Below, piece by piece: positions 55,243 through 64,000 of a stretch of DNA of 64,000 nt. The DNA comes from Bin5 sp034428435 (GTDB taxonomy: Bacteria; Chloroflexota; Anaerolineae; Caldilineales; Caldilineaceae). Location: NCBI GenBank assembly GCA_034428435.1, contig DAOUHY010000288.1:1-64000 (forward strand), read 5' to 3'. Below the pieces are notes generated by a model that made no database searches, was not told where the DNA came from, and saw only the letters and a list, made by a program, of their open reading frames with translations. Position 1 is the stretch's first letter, and the number at the start of each line of letters is the position of its first letter. The translations under genes were made by a program, and so were the position numbers.

Positions 55243-56490
55243 TCAAGTTTCCTTTTCCCTGTACCTGCTGCCGGACAAATGAGGAGCCGTCAGTGCCCCG
55301 ATTACACTGACGACCGACGCCGCCATATACAGGCCAGTCAGCCCAAACCCATCGAGAACCAGTCCAAGTAACCAACCCCCCGCGCCAATCCCAAGATCGA
55401 AGGCCAGATAGAAGCCCGCTGTCGCGCGCCCGCGCTGGGCCGGCGGCATGCGGTCCACACATATCGCGATCAGGGCAGGGTGGCAGATACCGGAGCCAAT
55501 GCCCATCAGCACCGCGCTGCCGGCGAGGAGCGGCGTGTCCGCAGAGGCGGCCAGCCCCGCCAGCCCAATGGCGTTTACGACCAGTGCAGGAAGCAACACG
55601 TGGCCGCGGTTGACCCGGTCGAGCAGACGTCCTGTCAGGATACGGGTGGCAATTATCGATACGCCGTAGACAGTGTAGGCAGCGCCCACCGAAGCCAGCT
55701 CCCTGCGTTCTGCCAGCAGCGGCAGAAATGCAAACAGGGCGCCGAAGCTTACACCGAAGAGGGCGGTCGTTAGCATCGGCCCGCGTAAGGGCTTGGGCAG
55801 CGAGACCAGTTGGGCCGGACGGAAAACTGGGCCCGCCGGCGCGGTGGCCCGGGGAATGACCCACCAGACCAGCGCGCAGGCCAGCAGAGACAGCCCTGAA
55901 CTCAGGAAGAATGCGCTGTGACCGATACCGCGGCCCCAGAGCGGGCACGTACCTTCAACGGTACTGGCGGCTTCCAGCGTTTGCGTACACCAGGCGGGGC
56001 AGGGGGCGGTCGGGCAGGCAAACTGCGGGGTGAGCAGGTCGAGCCCGGCGCTGACTGCAGCCGGGGTCAACGTGATGGCCACATTGGCGGCGGCGCCAAA
56101 CAGCGCCAGAGCGGCGCCTCTGCGCTCCGGTTCGGCCAGGTCGGCAACCAGCGTTGTTGCGGCTGTGGTGAAAGTTACGTAACCGGCCGCCTGCAGGACT
56201 CGCAGCAAGAAGAGCAGCGCGGGGTTGGACGTGAAGCTCATCAGAACAGCGCCGGCCGCCAAAGCAACCGTGCCGAACAGGATGACCGGACGGCTGCCCA
56301 GACTATCGCTTACAGCCCCAGTCAGCGGTCGTCCAACCAGCGAGGCAACCCCAAACGCCCCAAGGACCAAACCAATTTGCCAGTCGGGCAGGCCCTCTGC
56401 CTCCAGGTAAAGGGGAATCGGTACAAGGAGGGCGTAGAAGGCGGCAAAGAACAGCAAAGCCGCCGTCCAGACCGTCCAGTACCGGCTCAC
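55243..56490 (-). CDS. MFS efflux transporter, probable arsenic-operon pump
   Basis: Major facilitator family permease, 415 residues and about 12 membrane helices. The A motif between helices 2 and 3 is visible in SLVGRPLTGAVSDSLGSRPV, with a second related segment RILTGRLLDRVNRG. It starts 3 bp after the arsM stop, so it belongs to the arsRM unit. It may export methylated or inorganic arsenic; ArsJ or ArsP-like roles are guesses, and a general drug pump is possible. Confidence 0.85.
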   Translation of the reverse strand: MSRYWTVWTAALLFFAAFYALLVPIPLYLEAEGLPDWQIGLVLGAFGVASLVGRPLTGAVSDSLGSRPVILFGTVALAAGAVLMSFTSNPALLFLLRVLQAAGYVTFTTAATTLVADLAEPERRGAALALFGAAANVAITLTPAAVSAGLDLLTPQFACPTAPCPAWCTQTLEAASTVEGTCPLWGRGIGHSAFFLSSGLSLLACALVWWVIPRATAPAGPVFRPAQLVSLPKPLRGPMLTTALFGVSFGALFAFLPLLAERRELASVGAAYTVYGVSIIATRILTGRLLDRVNRGHVLLPALVVNAIGLAGLAASADTPLLAGSAVLMGIGSGICHPALIAICVDRMPPAQRGRATAGFYLAFDLGIGAGGWLLGLVLDGFGLTGLYMAASVVSVIGALTAPHLSGSRYREKET

Positions 56491-56492
56491 GT

Positions 56493-57386
56493 TCAGGGCT
56501 TTCGGGCTTGGATGCTGCTGCCCGTGAAGCGCTGCAACAGGTCCTGCAGCATGTTCGGGCTCAGATTCGACAGCGCAGGCGGCAGTTCGCCGTTGAAGTC
56601 TTCGGTGGTATAGCGCTGTTCGATGGTTATGGCAATGTCATGGAAGCCGGCGGCCTGAAGCAAATGGGTGAATTCGCTGATCGTCAAAGCACCGGCAATG
56701 CAACCTGCCCAACTCAGTCCGGCCCGAATCTGTTCCTCGCTCACCGGCATGCCGGAAAGATCCCCATCAACGACAATATCCGAAATCGCAACCCGCCCTC
56801 CCCGTCTGAGCACGCGGAAGGCCTCGTTGAGGACCTTCTCCTTGTCGGTCGTGAGATTCACGACGCAGTTGGAGATGACCACGTCGACGCTTTCAGCCGG
56901 AAGCGGGAGCTCTTCGAGGTCTCCCTTGCGAAACTCTACGTTGGTCGCTCCGGCCTTGTCGGCGTTGCGGCGGGCCAGCTCTAGCATGCTGTCGTTCATG
57001 TCGACGCCGTAGACGTAACCGGTATCACCGACCTGTCGGGCAGCGAGCAGCACGTCGAGTCCGCCGCCGGAGCCAAGATCGAGGACAGTTTCTCCGGGCG
57101 CCAGCGAGGCGATCGCGTTGGGATTGCCGCAGCCCCGGCTGCTATTGACGGCTGCGTCGGGCAGTTGGCTCAAGTCTTCCAGGTCGTAGAAGTCGCTTCC
57201 GCAACAGTCCTGACTGCCCCTGCTGTTAAGCTGCTCTTCGGCCACGCGCCCGTAGTGTAACTGAACCTCGGCGCGGATGGCCTCGGAATCGTTGAGCGCG
57301 GGCCGCTGGTTGTTGGAATCGGTTGCGCAGCAACCCTCTGTCTGCATCTCACTTGGTATCTGCGCGAATTCAGTTTGGGATGCCAT
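56493..57386 (-). CDS. arsM: Arsenite S-adenosylmethionine methyltransferase
   Basis: Methylates arsenite to mono-, di- and trimethyl arsenicals using SAM. About 297 residues from the ATG at 57386 with GGAGAACAC upstream. The SAM site VLDLGSGGGLDVLLAAR is present and three conserved catalytic cysteines are visible: C86 (SRGCGNP), C174 (SNCVVNL) and C229 (AGCIAGA). Two further Cys pairs occur at 19-20 and 61-62. It overlaps the arsR 3' end. Confidence 0.95.
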   Translation of the reverse strand: MASQTEFAQIPSEMQTEGCCATDSNNQRPALNDSEAIRAEVQLHYGRVAEEQLNSRGSQDCCGSDFYDLEDLSQLPDAAVNSSRGCGNPNAIASLAPGETVLDLGSGGGLDVLLAARQVGDTGYVYGVDMNDSMLELARRNADKAGATNVEFRKGDLEELPLPAESVDVVISNCVVNLTTDKEKVLNEAFRVLRRGGRVAISDIVVDGDLSGMPVSEEQIRAGLSWAGCIAGALTISEFTHLLQAAGFHDIAITIEQRYTTEDFNGELPPALSNLSPNMLQDLLQRFTGSSIQARKP

Positions 57387-57798
57387 GAGTGTGTTCTCCA
57401 TGATCATGAACGATGAACTTCAGAAACTTTTGTAGCGTCGCAACGCCTTCCTTTGCCGTGGAATAGTAGATCCAAGTTCCCCGCCGTTCGCTGACGACCA
57501 GACCCGCTCTGCGAAGCAGACGCAGGTGATGGGAAATCGTTGGCTGCGATAGGGCGAAATTGGACTCGATGTGGCAAACGCACATAGGGCCTGACTGCCG
57601 AGACAGCAACTCCAGGATCTTCAAACGAACAGGGTGGCCGACAGCTTTGAAGGCTGCCGCCAATGCGACCGTCGCAGCATCAGTCGCCTTCCTTTTGGCG
57701 GTGGTTTCGCTGCCGGGCTCTCCAGACAGTTCCGGGGCACTAACGTCCCTTGAACGCCTGACTGGTGCCATTTCAATTGCCATCGTGTTCGCTCCCAC
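57370..57798 (-). CDS. arsR: Arsenic-responsive ArsR/SmtB-family repressor
   Basis: Winged-helix repressor that releases DNA on binding As(III). 142 residues, with an open start at 57798 and an alternative ATG at 57783. The metal site Cys73 and Cys75 (PMCVCHIE) matches the alpha-3 CVCxL motif, and the recognition helix follows in LSQPTISHHLRLLRRAGLV. The preceding N-terminal extension of about 45 residues is variable. An inverted repeat typical for this family lies upstream at 57886-57909. It heads the arsR-arsM-MFS operon. Confidence 0.94.
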   Translation of the reverse strand: MGANTMAIEMAPVRRSRDVSAPELSGEPGSETTAKRKATDAATVALAAAFKAVGHPVRLKILELLSRQSGPMCVCHIESNFALSQPTISHHLRLLRRAGLVVSERRGTWIYYSTAKEGVATLQKFLKFIVHDHGEHTHGIPN

Positions 57799-57885
57799 TT
57801 GTCCAAAGACGACCCAACTCTACATCCGCACAACGAAGGCGAGATCATGTCCTGGAAGTCGCGTTCATGCTTGGCATTATACCCA

Positions 57886-57909
57886 TTATATTGATGATTG
57901 TCAATATAA
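57886..57909 (-). promoter_or_regulatory. ArsR-type operator
   Basis: Perfect 9-bp dyad TTATATTGA / TCAATATAA around a 6-nt spacer TGATTG, about 90 bp upstream of arsR. It matches the AT-rich dyad with TTGA...TCAA recognised by ArsR/SmtB regulators. Confidence 0.8.
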
Positions 57910-57992
57910 ACACTAGAAGCGCGTGCATCCCAATATTGGGGCGAATTCTCGTATTCCTCTGGAAGCAACCAAGCCACGGTCAGTTCCCGTTT

Positions 57993-58383
57993 CAGTTTCC
58001 GCCAGAATATGCGCCGTCTCTGACCACTGACTGCTGACCACTGACCGCTGCTTTTCCGGGCGGTCGGGCCTAGTCGGCCCTCCCTTGTGCGGGGGCTCCG
58101 CCCCCGCAACGCCCCCTCTCCTACAACATCCCTCATCGACCTGGTGTCGATATCCGTAACAGGTGCCTAATCGAAGGTGTCCAGCCAGACCACCTCCCGC
58201 CAGTCCAATCAGATCCCCGCTGGTGCCGGCCTTGTGCCTGCCCTCGCACCCTCCCCAGATGACGGACGCCACCGTACGGCCAGGCCTGGCGCCTGCACTG
58301 CGTCTCGCCCAAAGACGGCAAACAACCCCGGCCACCGCTGGCACCGATTCCCCGCCAGACTGTTCCCACCCCAAATCTGGGAT
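57993..58383. repeat. Dispersed intergenic repeat, copy B
   Basis: About 390 bp matching copy A (16122-16502) base for base over most of its length, between the divergent ars operon and xseA. The perfect hairpin (GCGGGGGC, TCC, GCCCCCGC) is at 58089-58107. Differences from copy A are mainly transitions plus a 3-bp indel near 58215. It has the same GACCACT-type start and CCAAATCTGGGA end. Confidence 0.88.
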
Positions 58384-58543
58384 GCACACCTGGAAGCGAT
58401 TTCACTGCTAGGAACTGGATGGCAGACTTGCCACGGTTTTGTAAGCACAAGAAGCCTGACGAGAGGCTTAACCCGGATTCACTCTCACTTGGAACTAGAG
58501 AGTCCTGTGAGATTGGACGGTCGGCATGATAAAATCCCGGTCT

Positions 58544-59857
58544 ATGAACCCACTTACAATCACGCAACTGACTTCGCACGTCACGTCACTGTTTGAGCAA
58601 GACGAGCTGCTCCAAGATGTCTGGGTCCTTGCCGAGGTCAGCCGCTGGACGAGGGCGGCCAGTGGGCACATCTACTTCAGCATGAAGGACAGCGGCGCGG
58701 TCATCAACTCCGTAATGTGGCGGGGAAACGCACACCGGCACACCTGGCTCCCAATTGAGGGCGACCAGATTCTGGCGCACGGGCACGTGACCGTCTACCC
58801 GGAGCGCGGCCAGTACCAGTTCTACGCGGACGAGATTCGGCCTGCCGGCCGGGGGCAACTGTATGCCCAATTTGAGGCTCTCAAAGAGAGGCTTGCCGCC
58901 GAAGGGCTCTTCGAGGCGGCGCGCAAACGACCGATTACCGCAAGACCGCGGCGGTTAGGCATTGTCACGAGCCAGAGCGCGGCCGCGTTTCAGGATGTCT
59001 TGCGCGTGCTCAGTCAGCGCTGGCCTCTGGCCGAGGCCGTGCTCTTTCCCACACAGGTCCAGGGGACAGAGGCCCCCGGGCAGATCGCAGCTGCGTTAAG
59101 GGCCGCAAACAGTATCGCGGGTGCGGCAACTTCTGGCGGTGCCTTCATCGAAAAAGATCGTGACGCATTGCCCCTACTGTTTGCAGACAACGGTCGTGGT
59201 TCCTCCGATGCGCCGTCTGAGATGGTTGCAGATGGCGAGGGCCTGCTGGATACGATACTGCTTGTACGCGGGGGCGGGTCGATTGAGGATCTGTGGGCTT
59301 TCAATGACGAGGTCGTGGCCTACGCAATTGCCCAGAGTCAGGTGCCGGTCGTAACCGGAATCGGCCACGAAACCGATTTCACAATCGCTGATTTCGTCGC
59401 CGACCTGCGTGCCCCCACCCCGACGGGGGCAGCGGTCGCGGCGACGCCAGACCGCTGGGAACTGCTGCAGGAAGCGAGGCAGACCGAGGCGTGGTTGCTC
59501 CGAAACGGAATGGGAGCCGTTTCTGAAAAGTTGGCGCAGCTGGACGAGTTGCGGCACCGTCTGCTGCGCAGCGCGCCATTGCGCCAAATTGACCTCGCGC
59601 GTCAGCGGCTGGATGAAGCCGACGAACGACTTCGGCGCGTTCTGACCGTAGAGCTGCGCCGCAGGAAGGAGCAGCTTTCCTCGGCCGCCGCACGGTTGGA
59701 AGGGCTGAATCCTTCAGCCGTGCTTTCACGCGGGTACAGTATTGTGCAACGGGTCGACGGAGCGGTAGTCAGTGCCCCCGAGCAGACGTCCATAGGAGAG
59801 CGTTTGCAGGTCCGCTCTGCAGGCGGAGCCTATCCTGTGGTGCGTGAGAGCGACTGA
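58544..59857 (+). CDS. xseA: Exodeoxyribonuclease VII large subunit
   Basis: Large subunit of ExoVII, which degrades single-stranded DNA to oligonucleotides. An N-terminal OB-fold is visible (SGHIYFSMKDSGAVINSV), then GIVTSQSAAAFQDVL, RGGGSIEDLWAFND and GHETDFTIADFVADLRAPTPT, the conserved catalytic domain, and a C-terminal coiled coil. About 437 residues from the ATG at 58544; the ATG at 58526 is an alternative. About 40 extra residues (residues 195-240 region) interrupt the core before RGGGS, unlike typical proteins. xseB is not adjacent. Confidence 0.94.
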   Translation: MNPLTITQLTSHVTSLFEQDELLQDVWVLAEVSRWTRAASGHIYFSMKDSGAVINSVMWRGNAHRHTWLPIEGDQILAHGHVTVYPERGQYQFYADEIRPAGRGQLYAQFEALKERLAAEGLFEAARKRPITARPRRLGIVTSQSAAAFQDVLRVLSQRWPLAEAVLFPTQVQGTEAPGQIAAALRAANSIAGAATSGGAFIEKDRDALPLLFADNGRGSSDAPSEMVADGEGLLDTILLVRGGGSIEDLWAFNDEVVAYAIAQSQVPVVTGIGHETDFTIADFVADLRAPTPTGAAVAATPDRWELLQEARQTEAWLLRNGMGAVSEKLAQLDELRHRLLRSAPLRQIDLARQRLDEADERLRRVLTVELRRRKEQLSSAAARLEGLNPSAVLSRGYSIVQRVDGAVVSAPEQTSIGERLQVRSAGGAYPVVRESD

Positions 59858-59930
59858 GAAGACATCTGCTCCGAATTCAGCCAGCAGGAACTTAACCACT
59901 TGCGGCGCTGTGCCACACGCTGCCAGAAGC

Positions 59931-59951
59931 CCAAAGAGGCCACCTCTTTGG
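59931..59951. terminator. Bidirectional terminator-like hairpin
   Basis: A perfect 9-bp stem CCAAAGAGG/CCTCTTTGG around loop CCA lies between convergent xseA and the PLP-enzyme gene, followed by ATTAAAA on the plus strand. The flanking T-tract is weak, so it may act as a transcript end or processing hairpin. Confidence 0.55.
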
Positions 59952-59962
59952 ATTAAAACCGC

Positions 59963-61345
59963 CTACGTCAACGATCCGCGGATCTCCTCGATGGCGGGGT
60001 CGATCTCCTCGATCTTCGCGTGCTCCTCATCCCAGAAAACCTGGCTGGCCATGCCGTCGATCAGGTCATGGCTATAGCCGAAACGGGTCCACAGTTCGCG
60101 TTTCATGCTCTGCAGGCGGTCGTGTTCGCCGGGCCGGCTGAGCTCTATAATCTCGCCAACTGACGCGCCCAGGAATACGGCCTTGGCCCAGGCCTCCAGC
60201 GTATCAACATCCGGCCTGCCGCCATGGCGCTCGTAGAGGTCGGCGCTTACCGACGGATAGCGGTCGTAGCTATCGGTGGCGATGGTGACGACGTTGTCCT
60301 GCGCGCCCAGGCCGAGGTACTTGGCAGTCTTGATTGCGCCGACGATGTTGCAGATGCAACTCGGGCCGAACTTGCCCCGCAACGCCTCCGCTTCCTGGCT
60401 CTCCAACCCGAGACGGTCAACCAGTGCGTCCGTTCCTGACTGGGCAACCTCCATCCCCTGAACAGTCTCCTCGTCGTTGATGAGCATGAGGAGATCGGTG
60501 TTGAAGACGTTGTGAATCAACGTAACCATCTTATCGCCAATGCCCTCGATCCGGTGCTGGCCCTGGCCGCCGTCGAATAGAGTCGAGCACTGGCGCGGTT
60601 CAAGGGCCACAATACGGGCATCGGGGTAGAGTGACTTGACATGGTCTCCCGCTGCCAGCGTGCCGGCGCTGCCCGGCGCGCTGACGAACGCTGCAACCTG
60701 GCCGTTGCCAACCCCGGCAGCGGCACTTTCGACAGCATCCCCGGTAACGTGGCGATGAAAGCGGTAATTGGGCATCAGCTCGAACTGCGCGAGCACGACG
60801 TACAGCTCCGGCTTACTGACGTATTCGCTATGCGTGCGCTCCAGGGTCAGGATGACGTCCGATTCGGTGCCGGGAGTGAGATCCAGTTCGCCGCCGTACT
60901 TTCGGATGCGTTCGTACCGCTCCTGGCTCATCGTGTCCGGCATTACGACCACGGCTTGATAGCCCTTCAAGGCGCTGACGTAGGCCGTCCCGATACCGAA
61001 ATTACCTGTACTGGGGCCGATGATCCTGCGATCGCCCGGTCTCAGACCGTCTGACACCTCAGCTTCGGCCAGGGTAGTGTAGGCAGGACCGACCTTCATC
61101 GAGCCGCTGGGAAAGTTGCGCCCGCTGAGTACGATGATATTGGCCTGTACGCCGGTCAGCTCCTTAGGCAGGACGATGTGCTCTACGTCGGTGCCAGTGT
61201 TCTTCCAGTTGATGTTAAAGAGGTTGAGCGGGGCAAGTTCGTCTGTCGACAGGGCCGAATGCGCGTTTTCCCGAACACCGGATGTGAGCCGAGTCGGGTC
61301 GCGCATTTCTGCGTAAGTTGGGCCTGGTACGATTTTTCGGGTCAC
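59963..61345 (-). CDS. PLP-dependent beta-family enzyme (cysteine synthase-like)
   Basis: Fold-type II pyridoxal-phosphate enzyme, 460 residues, longer than CysK or CysM. The PLP lysine is probably Lys84 in NFPSGSMKVGPA, with the phosphate-binding loop later in APGSAGTLAAGDH. A CysK-like core is flanked by extra N- and C-terminal parts (the C-terminus ends in a charged segment, DEEHAKIEEIDPAIEE). Cysteine synthase, cystathionine beta-synthase or a diaminopropionate-related enzyme are all possible. It is a single gene on the minus strand. Confidence 0.8.
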   Translation of the reverse strand: MTRKIVPGPTYAEMRDPTRLTSGVRENAHSALSTDELAPLNLFNINWKNTGTDVEHIVLPKELTGVQANIIVLSGRNFPSGSMKVGPAYTTLAEAEVSDGLRPGDRRIIGPSTGNFGIGTAYVSALKGYQAVVVMPDTMSQERYERIRKYGGELDLTPGTESDVILTLERTHSEYVSKPELYVVLAQFELMPNYRFHRHVTGDAVESAAAGVGNGQVAAFVSAPGSAGTLAAGDHVKSLYPDARIVALEPRQCSTLFDGGQGQHRIEGIGDKMVTLIHNVFNTDLLMLINDEETVQGMEVAQSGTDALVDRLGLESQEAEALRGKFGPSCICNIVGAIKTAKYLGLGAQDNVVTIATDSYDRYPSVSADLYERHGGRPDVDTLEAWAKAVFLGASVGEIIELSRPGEHDRLQSMKRELWTRFGYSHDLIDGMASQVFWDEEHAKIEEIDPAIEEIRGSLT

Positions 61346-61539
61346 TGCGAAATCTCCCCTGGTTCAGACATTGGCGCGACAACTCCGTCTTAAGCCGTGC
61401 GAACAGTATCCAAATCGTAACAGATAGGTTTACCTATGGCGAACCTGAAGAGGCAGAGCAAGATGGACAACGCATTATCAGTAAGTGGGTCGAAACTCGG
61501 GCAATGGCCGAACAAGATATTCGCTTAGCTCACAAAGCT

Positions 61540-62298
61540 TCAGTCCCCACGCCAGTCCATCTTTCGATCGACCATCCAAAAGCTGATGAGAATGCACGCA
61601 GACAATGCGGTGGTGTCTAGCAGGAGACGGGAAGAGAGGGGACCCAAGAGAACTTGGCGCAATGCAGAGGCGGCATATGTCGCCGGGCTCAGGAAACCGA
61701 TCCAGACCAGCCAGTCAGGCAGGCGTTCTGGCGGTATCAGTACAGGTCCGATCGACAACATCAGAATCGTCAGCAACCGTCCAACGGCTGAGGCTTCCTC
61801 CGGTGTCCGAAAACTGACGCCTATCAGCGCGCCAAGGCCTGCGAGAGGAAGTGCGCAGAGCGGTATGATTACGAAAGCCAGTTGATGTAATTGCAGCTCC
61901 AACTGAAGTATCCAGGCTCCGCCGAGGAGTACAACGAACAGCGCCGGCAGGAACAGGACAAAGAAGGCGGAAGACGCCGCAAGTATCAGAACGGCCTTAC
62001 GAATCGGCAAGGTGGCGAAATAATCCAGACTGCCAGCCGTTTTCAGGTAGGCGAAATGACTGATCAACTTTCCCATATGTTCAAAGAGCAGTGCCATCAC
62101 CAGATTGCCAACCAGGACGAAGGAAAGCGCGTTGGCGCCCAACTCGCGGGCGAATGAGCCAAGCAATAGGATCCCAAACACGGGCAGGACTGTTCCCGTC
62201 AACGCAAGGTTTCTCCAACCCCATCGCCAGTTGCTCAACTCAATGAGAAACAGGTCCCAGAACTGCAAATGAAGCGGGAGGGGAAGTCTTGTCTTCAT
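61540..62298 (-). CDS. ABC-2 type transporter permease
   Basis: Integral membrane subunit of an export-type ABC transporter, 252 residues with about six hydrophobic helices; SIGPVLIPPERLPDWLVWI and LSPATYAASALRQVLLGPL are typical of drug or polymer exporters of the ABC-2 type. It shares the ATG/TGA junction with the upstream ATPase gene at 62298, so the two are translationally coupled. The substrate is unknown. Confidence 0.85.
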   Translation of the reverse strand: MKTRLPLPLHLQFWDLFLIELSNWRWGWRNLALTGTVLPVFGILLLGSFARELGANALSFVLVGNLVMALLFEHMGKLISHFAYLKTAGSLDYFATLPIRKAVLILAASSAFFVLFLPALFVVLLGGAWILQLELQLHQLAFVIIPLCALPLAGLGALIGVSFRTPEEASAVGRLLTILMLSIGPVLIPPERLPDWLVWIGFLSPATYAASALRQVLLGPLSSRLLLDTTALSACILISFWMVDRKMDWRGD

Positions 62299-63212
62299 CA
62301 GGTGTAGTGCAGGTAAAGGTCTTCCAACGTGGCTGAGCTGAGTTGGAAGTCGTCGATACGAGCGAGGTCTATGGCAGACAAAGTCGCATCGACCTGGTCA
62401 TGGTCAATTCGGACTAGCCAGTGACCTTCTGCCAGGTTCTGCGGCCGCAAACCAAAAGGAAGGTCTGGAGGCGACTCGGGCTGGAAGCGCAGCTCCAGTC
62501 GAAGCTGCTGGCTCAACGCTCTCTTCAGTCTTGAGGGTCTGCCTAGTGCCACCAGCCGCCCGCTATGCAAAATCCCTACTTTTTGAATTATCTTCTCGGC
62601 TTCAATGGCGTCGTGGGTTATGAAAACGATTGTTGTGCCATTTTCCATGTTTTCTTCAAGCAAAACCTGCCAGACGTGCCTGCGTCTTTGCGGGGCCAAT
62701 TCGTTGGTCGGTTCATCCAAAATAAGAATCGGCGGTTGCCCAGCCATGGCCGCGGCAAGTTGCAGCAAGCGCTGCTGACCGCCCGAAAGGCGCGAACACT
62801 GTGCACTTCGTATGGTATGCAGGTCCCACAGTCGCAGGAGTCTGTCACGCTCACGAATTGCTTCTCGGCGACTACAGCCTCGGAGGTGGGAAGTGAAGTA
62901 CAGAGCCTCGCTAACTGTGAGGGAATTGAGTGTGCGGGCGGTTTGTGGCATGTATCCGACGTGCCTGGGTACGTGGAGGGGATTCTCTTGCACTGGCCGG
63001 CCGTAGAGTTTGACGGTTCCTCTTGTGGGCTGCAGAAGATTTACCATCTGTTTGACAAGTGTACTCTTGCCCGCGCCGTTGTCGCCCAACAGTCCGAATA
63101 TTTCGCCCTCAACGACATTGAAGCTAATGCCGTCATTGGCAGGAATGTTCGTACCCGGGTAGAGTTTCGTGAGTGAAGAGACCGAATAGACGCTGGAGGA
63201 ACTATCCGTCAT
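62298..63212 (-). CDS. ABC-2 type transporter ATPase
   Basis: Cytoplasmic ATPase, 304 residues. Walker A GDNGAGKST, signature LSGGQQRLLQLAAAM and Walker B LILDEPTNELAP are present, where the D-loop Asp (normally GLDP) is replaced by ELAP. A C-terminal part of about 75 residues resembles the regulatory domain of these ATPases. It is the first gene of a two-gene export unit with the permease. Confidence 0.9.
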   Translation of the reverse strand: MTDSSSSVYSVSSLTKLYPGTNIPANDGISFNVVEGEIFGLLGDNGAGKSTLVKQMVNLLQPTRGTVKLYGRPVQENPLHVPRHVGYMPQTARTLNSLTVSEALYFTSHLRGCSRREAIRERDRLLRLWDLHTIRSAQCSRLSGGQQRLLQLAAAMAGQPPILILDEPTNELAPQRRRHVWQVLLEENMENGTTIVFITHDAIEAEKIIQKVGILHSGRLVALGRPSRLKRALSQQLRLELRFQPESPPDLPFGLRPQNLAEGHWLVRIDHDQVDATLSAIDLARIDDFQLSSATLEDLYLHYT

Positions 63213-63306
63213 GGTACGGGTGATGGTGGAAAAGTGGAACTGAAACAGAAACAGGCACCAAGACCTTGACCATATTCCTCACGTAGGAGACCACGCAACA
63301 TCATTC

Positions 63307-64000
63307 TCAAAGCTTCAAGTTCTCTGCTACAGCATCCAAAGTCGGTGGTATGACCGCGGGTTCACCCGCGATCCGCATGGCGGACGGAACGTCCTTCAGG
63401 CCGTTGCCTGTACTGATAACGACCACCGTTTCCTCTGGTTCCAACACACCTTGGCGCTGGGCCTGTTGGAGCCCCGCGAGGGCCGTCGCACCCGCCGGTT
63501 CAGCAAAGACGCCTCCCAGGCGGGCCAGTGGCAGGATTGCCTGCAGAATGGCCTCGTCTTCGACAAGCAAAAAGGCGCCGCCGCTTTCGCGAACCGCCCG
63601 CAAAGCCTTGGTCGCGTCGCGCGGTGCGTTGACGCTGATCGAGTCTGCTGAGGTCTCTGCTATGACCGGCTGCGGCACCTCCTGGCCATCGCGCCACGCG
63701 TTGTGAATGGCGGCGCTGGCCGTCGACTGTATCCCAAATATACGTGGCACCCTTTCGGTCCATCCGAGTGTGTGCAGTTCCCAAAAGCCCTTGTAGACGC
63801 CTCCAATGATTGACCCGTCTCCGACAGAAACAAATACGGAGTCGGGTGCGATGAAATAAGGGTGGTCACCAGGCTTGCCGTCTGGCCTGGCGATGTCGCC
63901 TGCCTCAGCCAGCTGTGCGGCGATCTCGAAACTGACCGTCTTTTTGCCTTCGGTCATATAAGGATTGTAGCCCGTGTTGCGATTGTACCAACCGAATTCG
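63307..64000 (-). CDS. thrC: Threonine synthase, C-terminal part (cut by window edge)
   Basis: Converts O-phosphohomoserine to threonine, using PLP. The frame is open to the right edge and continues beyond the ATG at 63957 with a threonine-synthase-like string (WYNRNTGYNPYMTEGKKTV), so the N-terminal part with the PLP lysine is outside the window. Visible motifs include FVSVGDGSIIGGVYKGF, GIQSTASAAIHNAW and AEPAGATALAGL. It is the last gene before the edge. Confidence 0.9.
   Translation of the reverse strand, partial: EFGWYNRNTGYNPYMTEGKKTVSFEIAAQLAEAGDIARPDGKPGDHPYFIAPDSVFVSVGDGSIIGGVYKGFWELHTLGWTERVPRIFGIQSTASAAIHNAWRDGQEVPQPVIAETSADSISVNAPRDATKALRAVRESGGAFLLVEDEAILQAILPLARLGGVFAEPAGATALAGLQQAQRQGVLEPEETVVVISTGNGLKDVPSAMRIAGEPAVIPPTLDAVAENLKL

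Overview
The window reads as one contig of a moderately GC-rich bacterium, most likely a Chloroflexota member of the Anaerolineae/Caldilineae type. This is inferred from the mix of many ABC uptake systems, several phytanoyl-CoA-dioxygenase-like (PhyH) enzymes, long lipoprotein-type binding proteins with acidic or Pro/Thr linkers, and ccmF plus a ccmI-like gene. No rRNA or taxonomic marker confirms it. Coding density is high, most genes lie in co-oriented runs, and there is no phage or CRISPR signal.

Left to right. (1) 1-5977, plus strand: the tail of a transposase, then a sugar ABC permease pair, a Gfo/Idh/MocA oxidoreductase, a PhyH dioxygenase and an ALDH7-type aldehyde dehydrogenase, a catabolic cassette whose binding-protein gene is not in view. 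(2) 6209-18222: housekeeping and mixed genes: LysM lipoprotein, phosphodiesterase, RNase Z, pheT, a NUDIX gene, a DUF4062-like gene, gmd/rmd (GDP-6-deoxymannose sugars), mltG and tRNA-Leu(UAA). (3) 18652-26019, plus: a complete peptide-type ABC transporter (binding protein, B, D, F, C) followed by a second PhyH gene. (4) 26604-47372, all minus: an accessory catabolic island. In transcription order it holds an N,N-dimethylformamidase-like large subunit, a sugar ABC transporter with PhyH and a PfkB kinase, a family-5 binding protein, a full ECF transporter (S, A', A, T), another PhyH, a peptide permease pair, and a tightly coupled amidohydrolase/Rieske/SIS trio. (5) 48157-55172, plus: copper ATPase, cytochrome c assembly genes, zinc dehydrogenase and a metallo-beta-lactamase-like protein that lacks its usual metal motif. 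(6) 55243-57798, minus: an arsenic operon (arsR, arsM, MFS pump) behind a clear ArsR-type dyad. (7) 58526-64000: xseA, a PLP enzyme, an ABC-2 exporter pair and threonine synthase cut by the right edge.

Themes. Four PhyH-family oxygenases each lie beside an uptake system, which suggests import followed by oxygenase attack on several small organic substrates. A dispersed intergenic repeat with a perfect GC-rich hairpin occurs three times (about 16.1, 31.6 and 58.0 kb); two copies are about 350-390 bp and roughly 90% identical by eye. A long palindrome precedes the ECF S-component gene. The ECF ATPase at 34262-35092 appears to need a non-canonical start codon to encode its conserved N-terminus.
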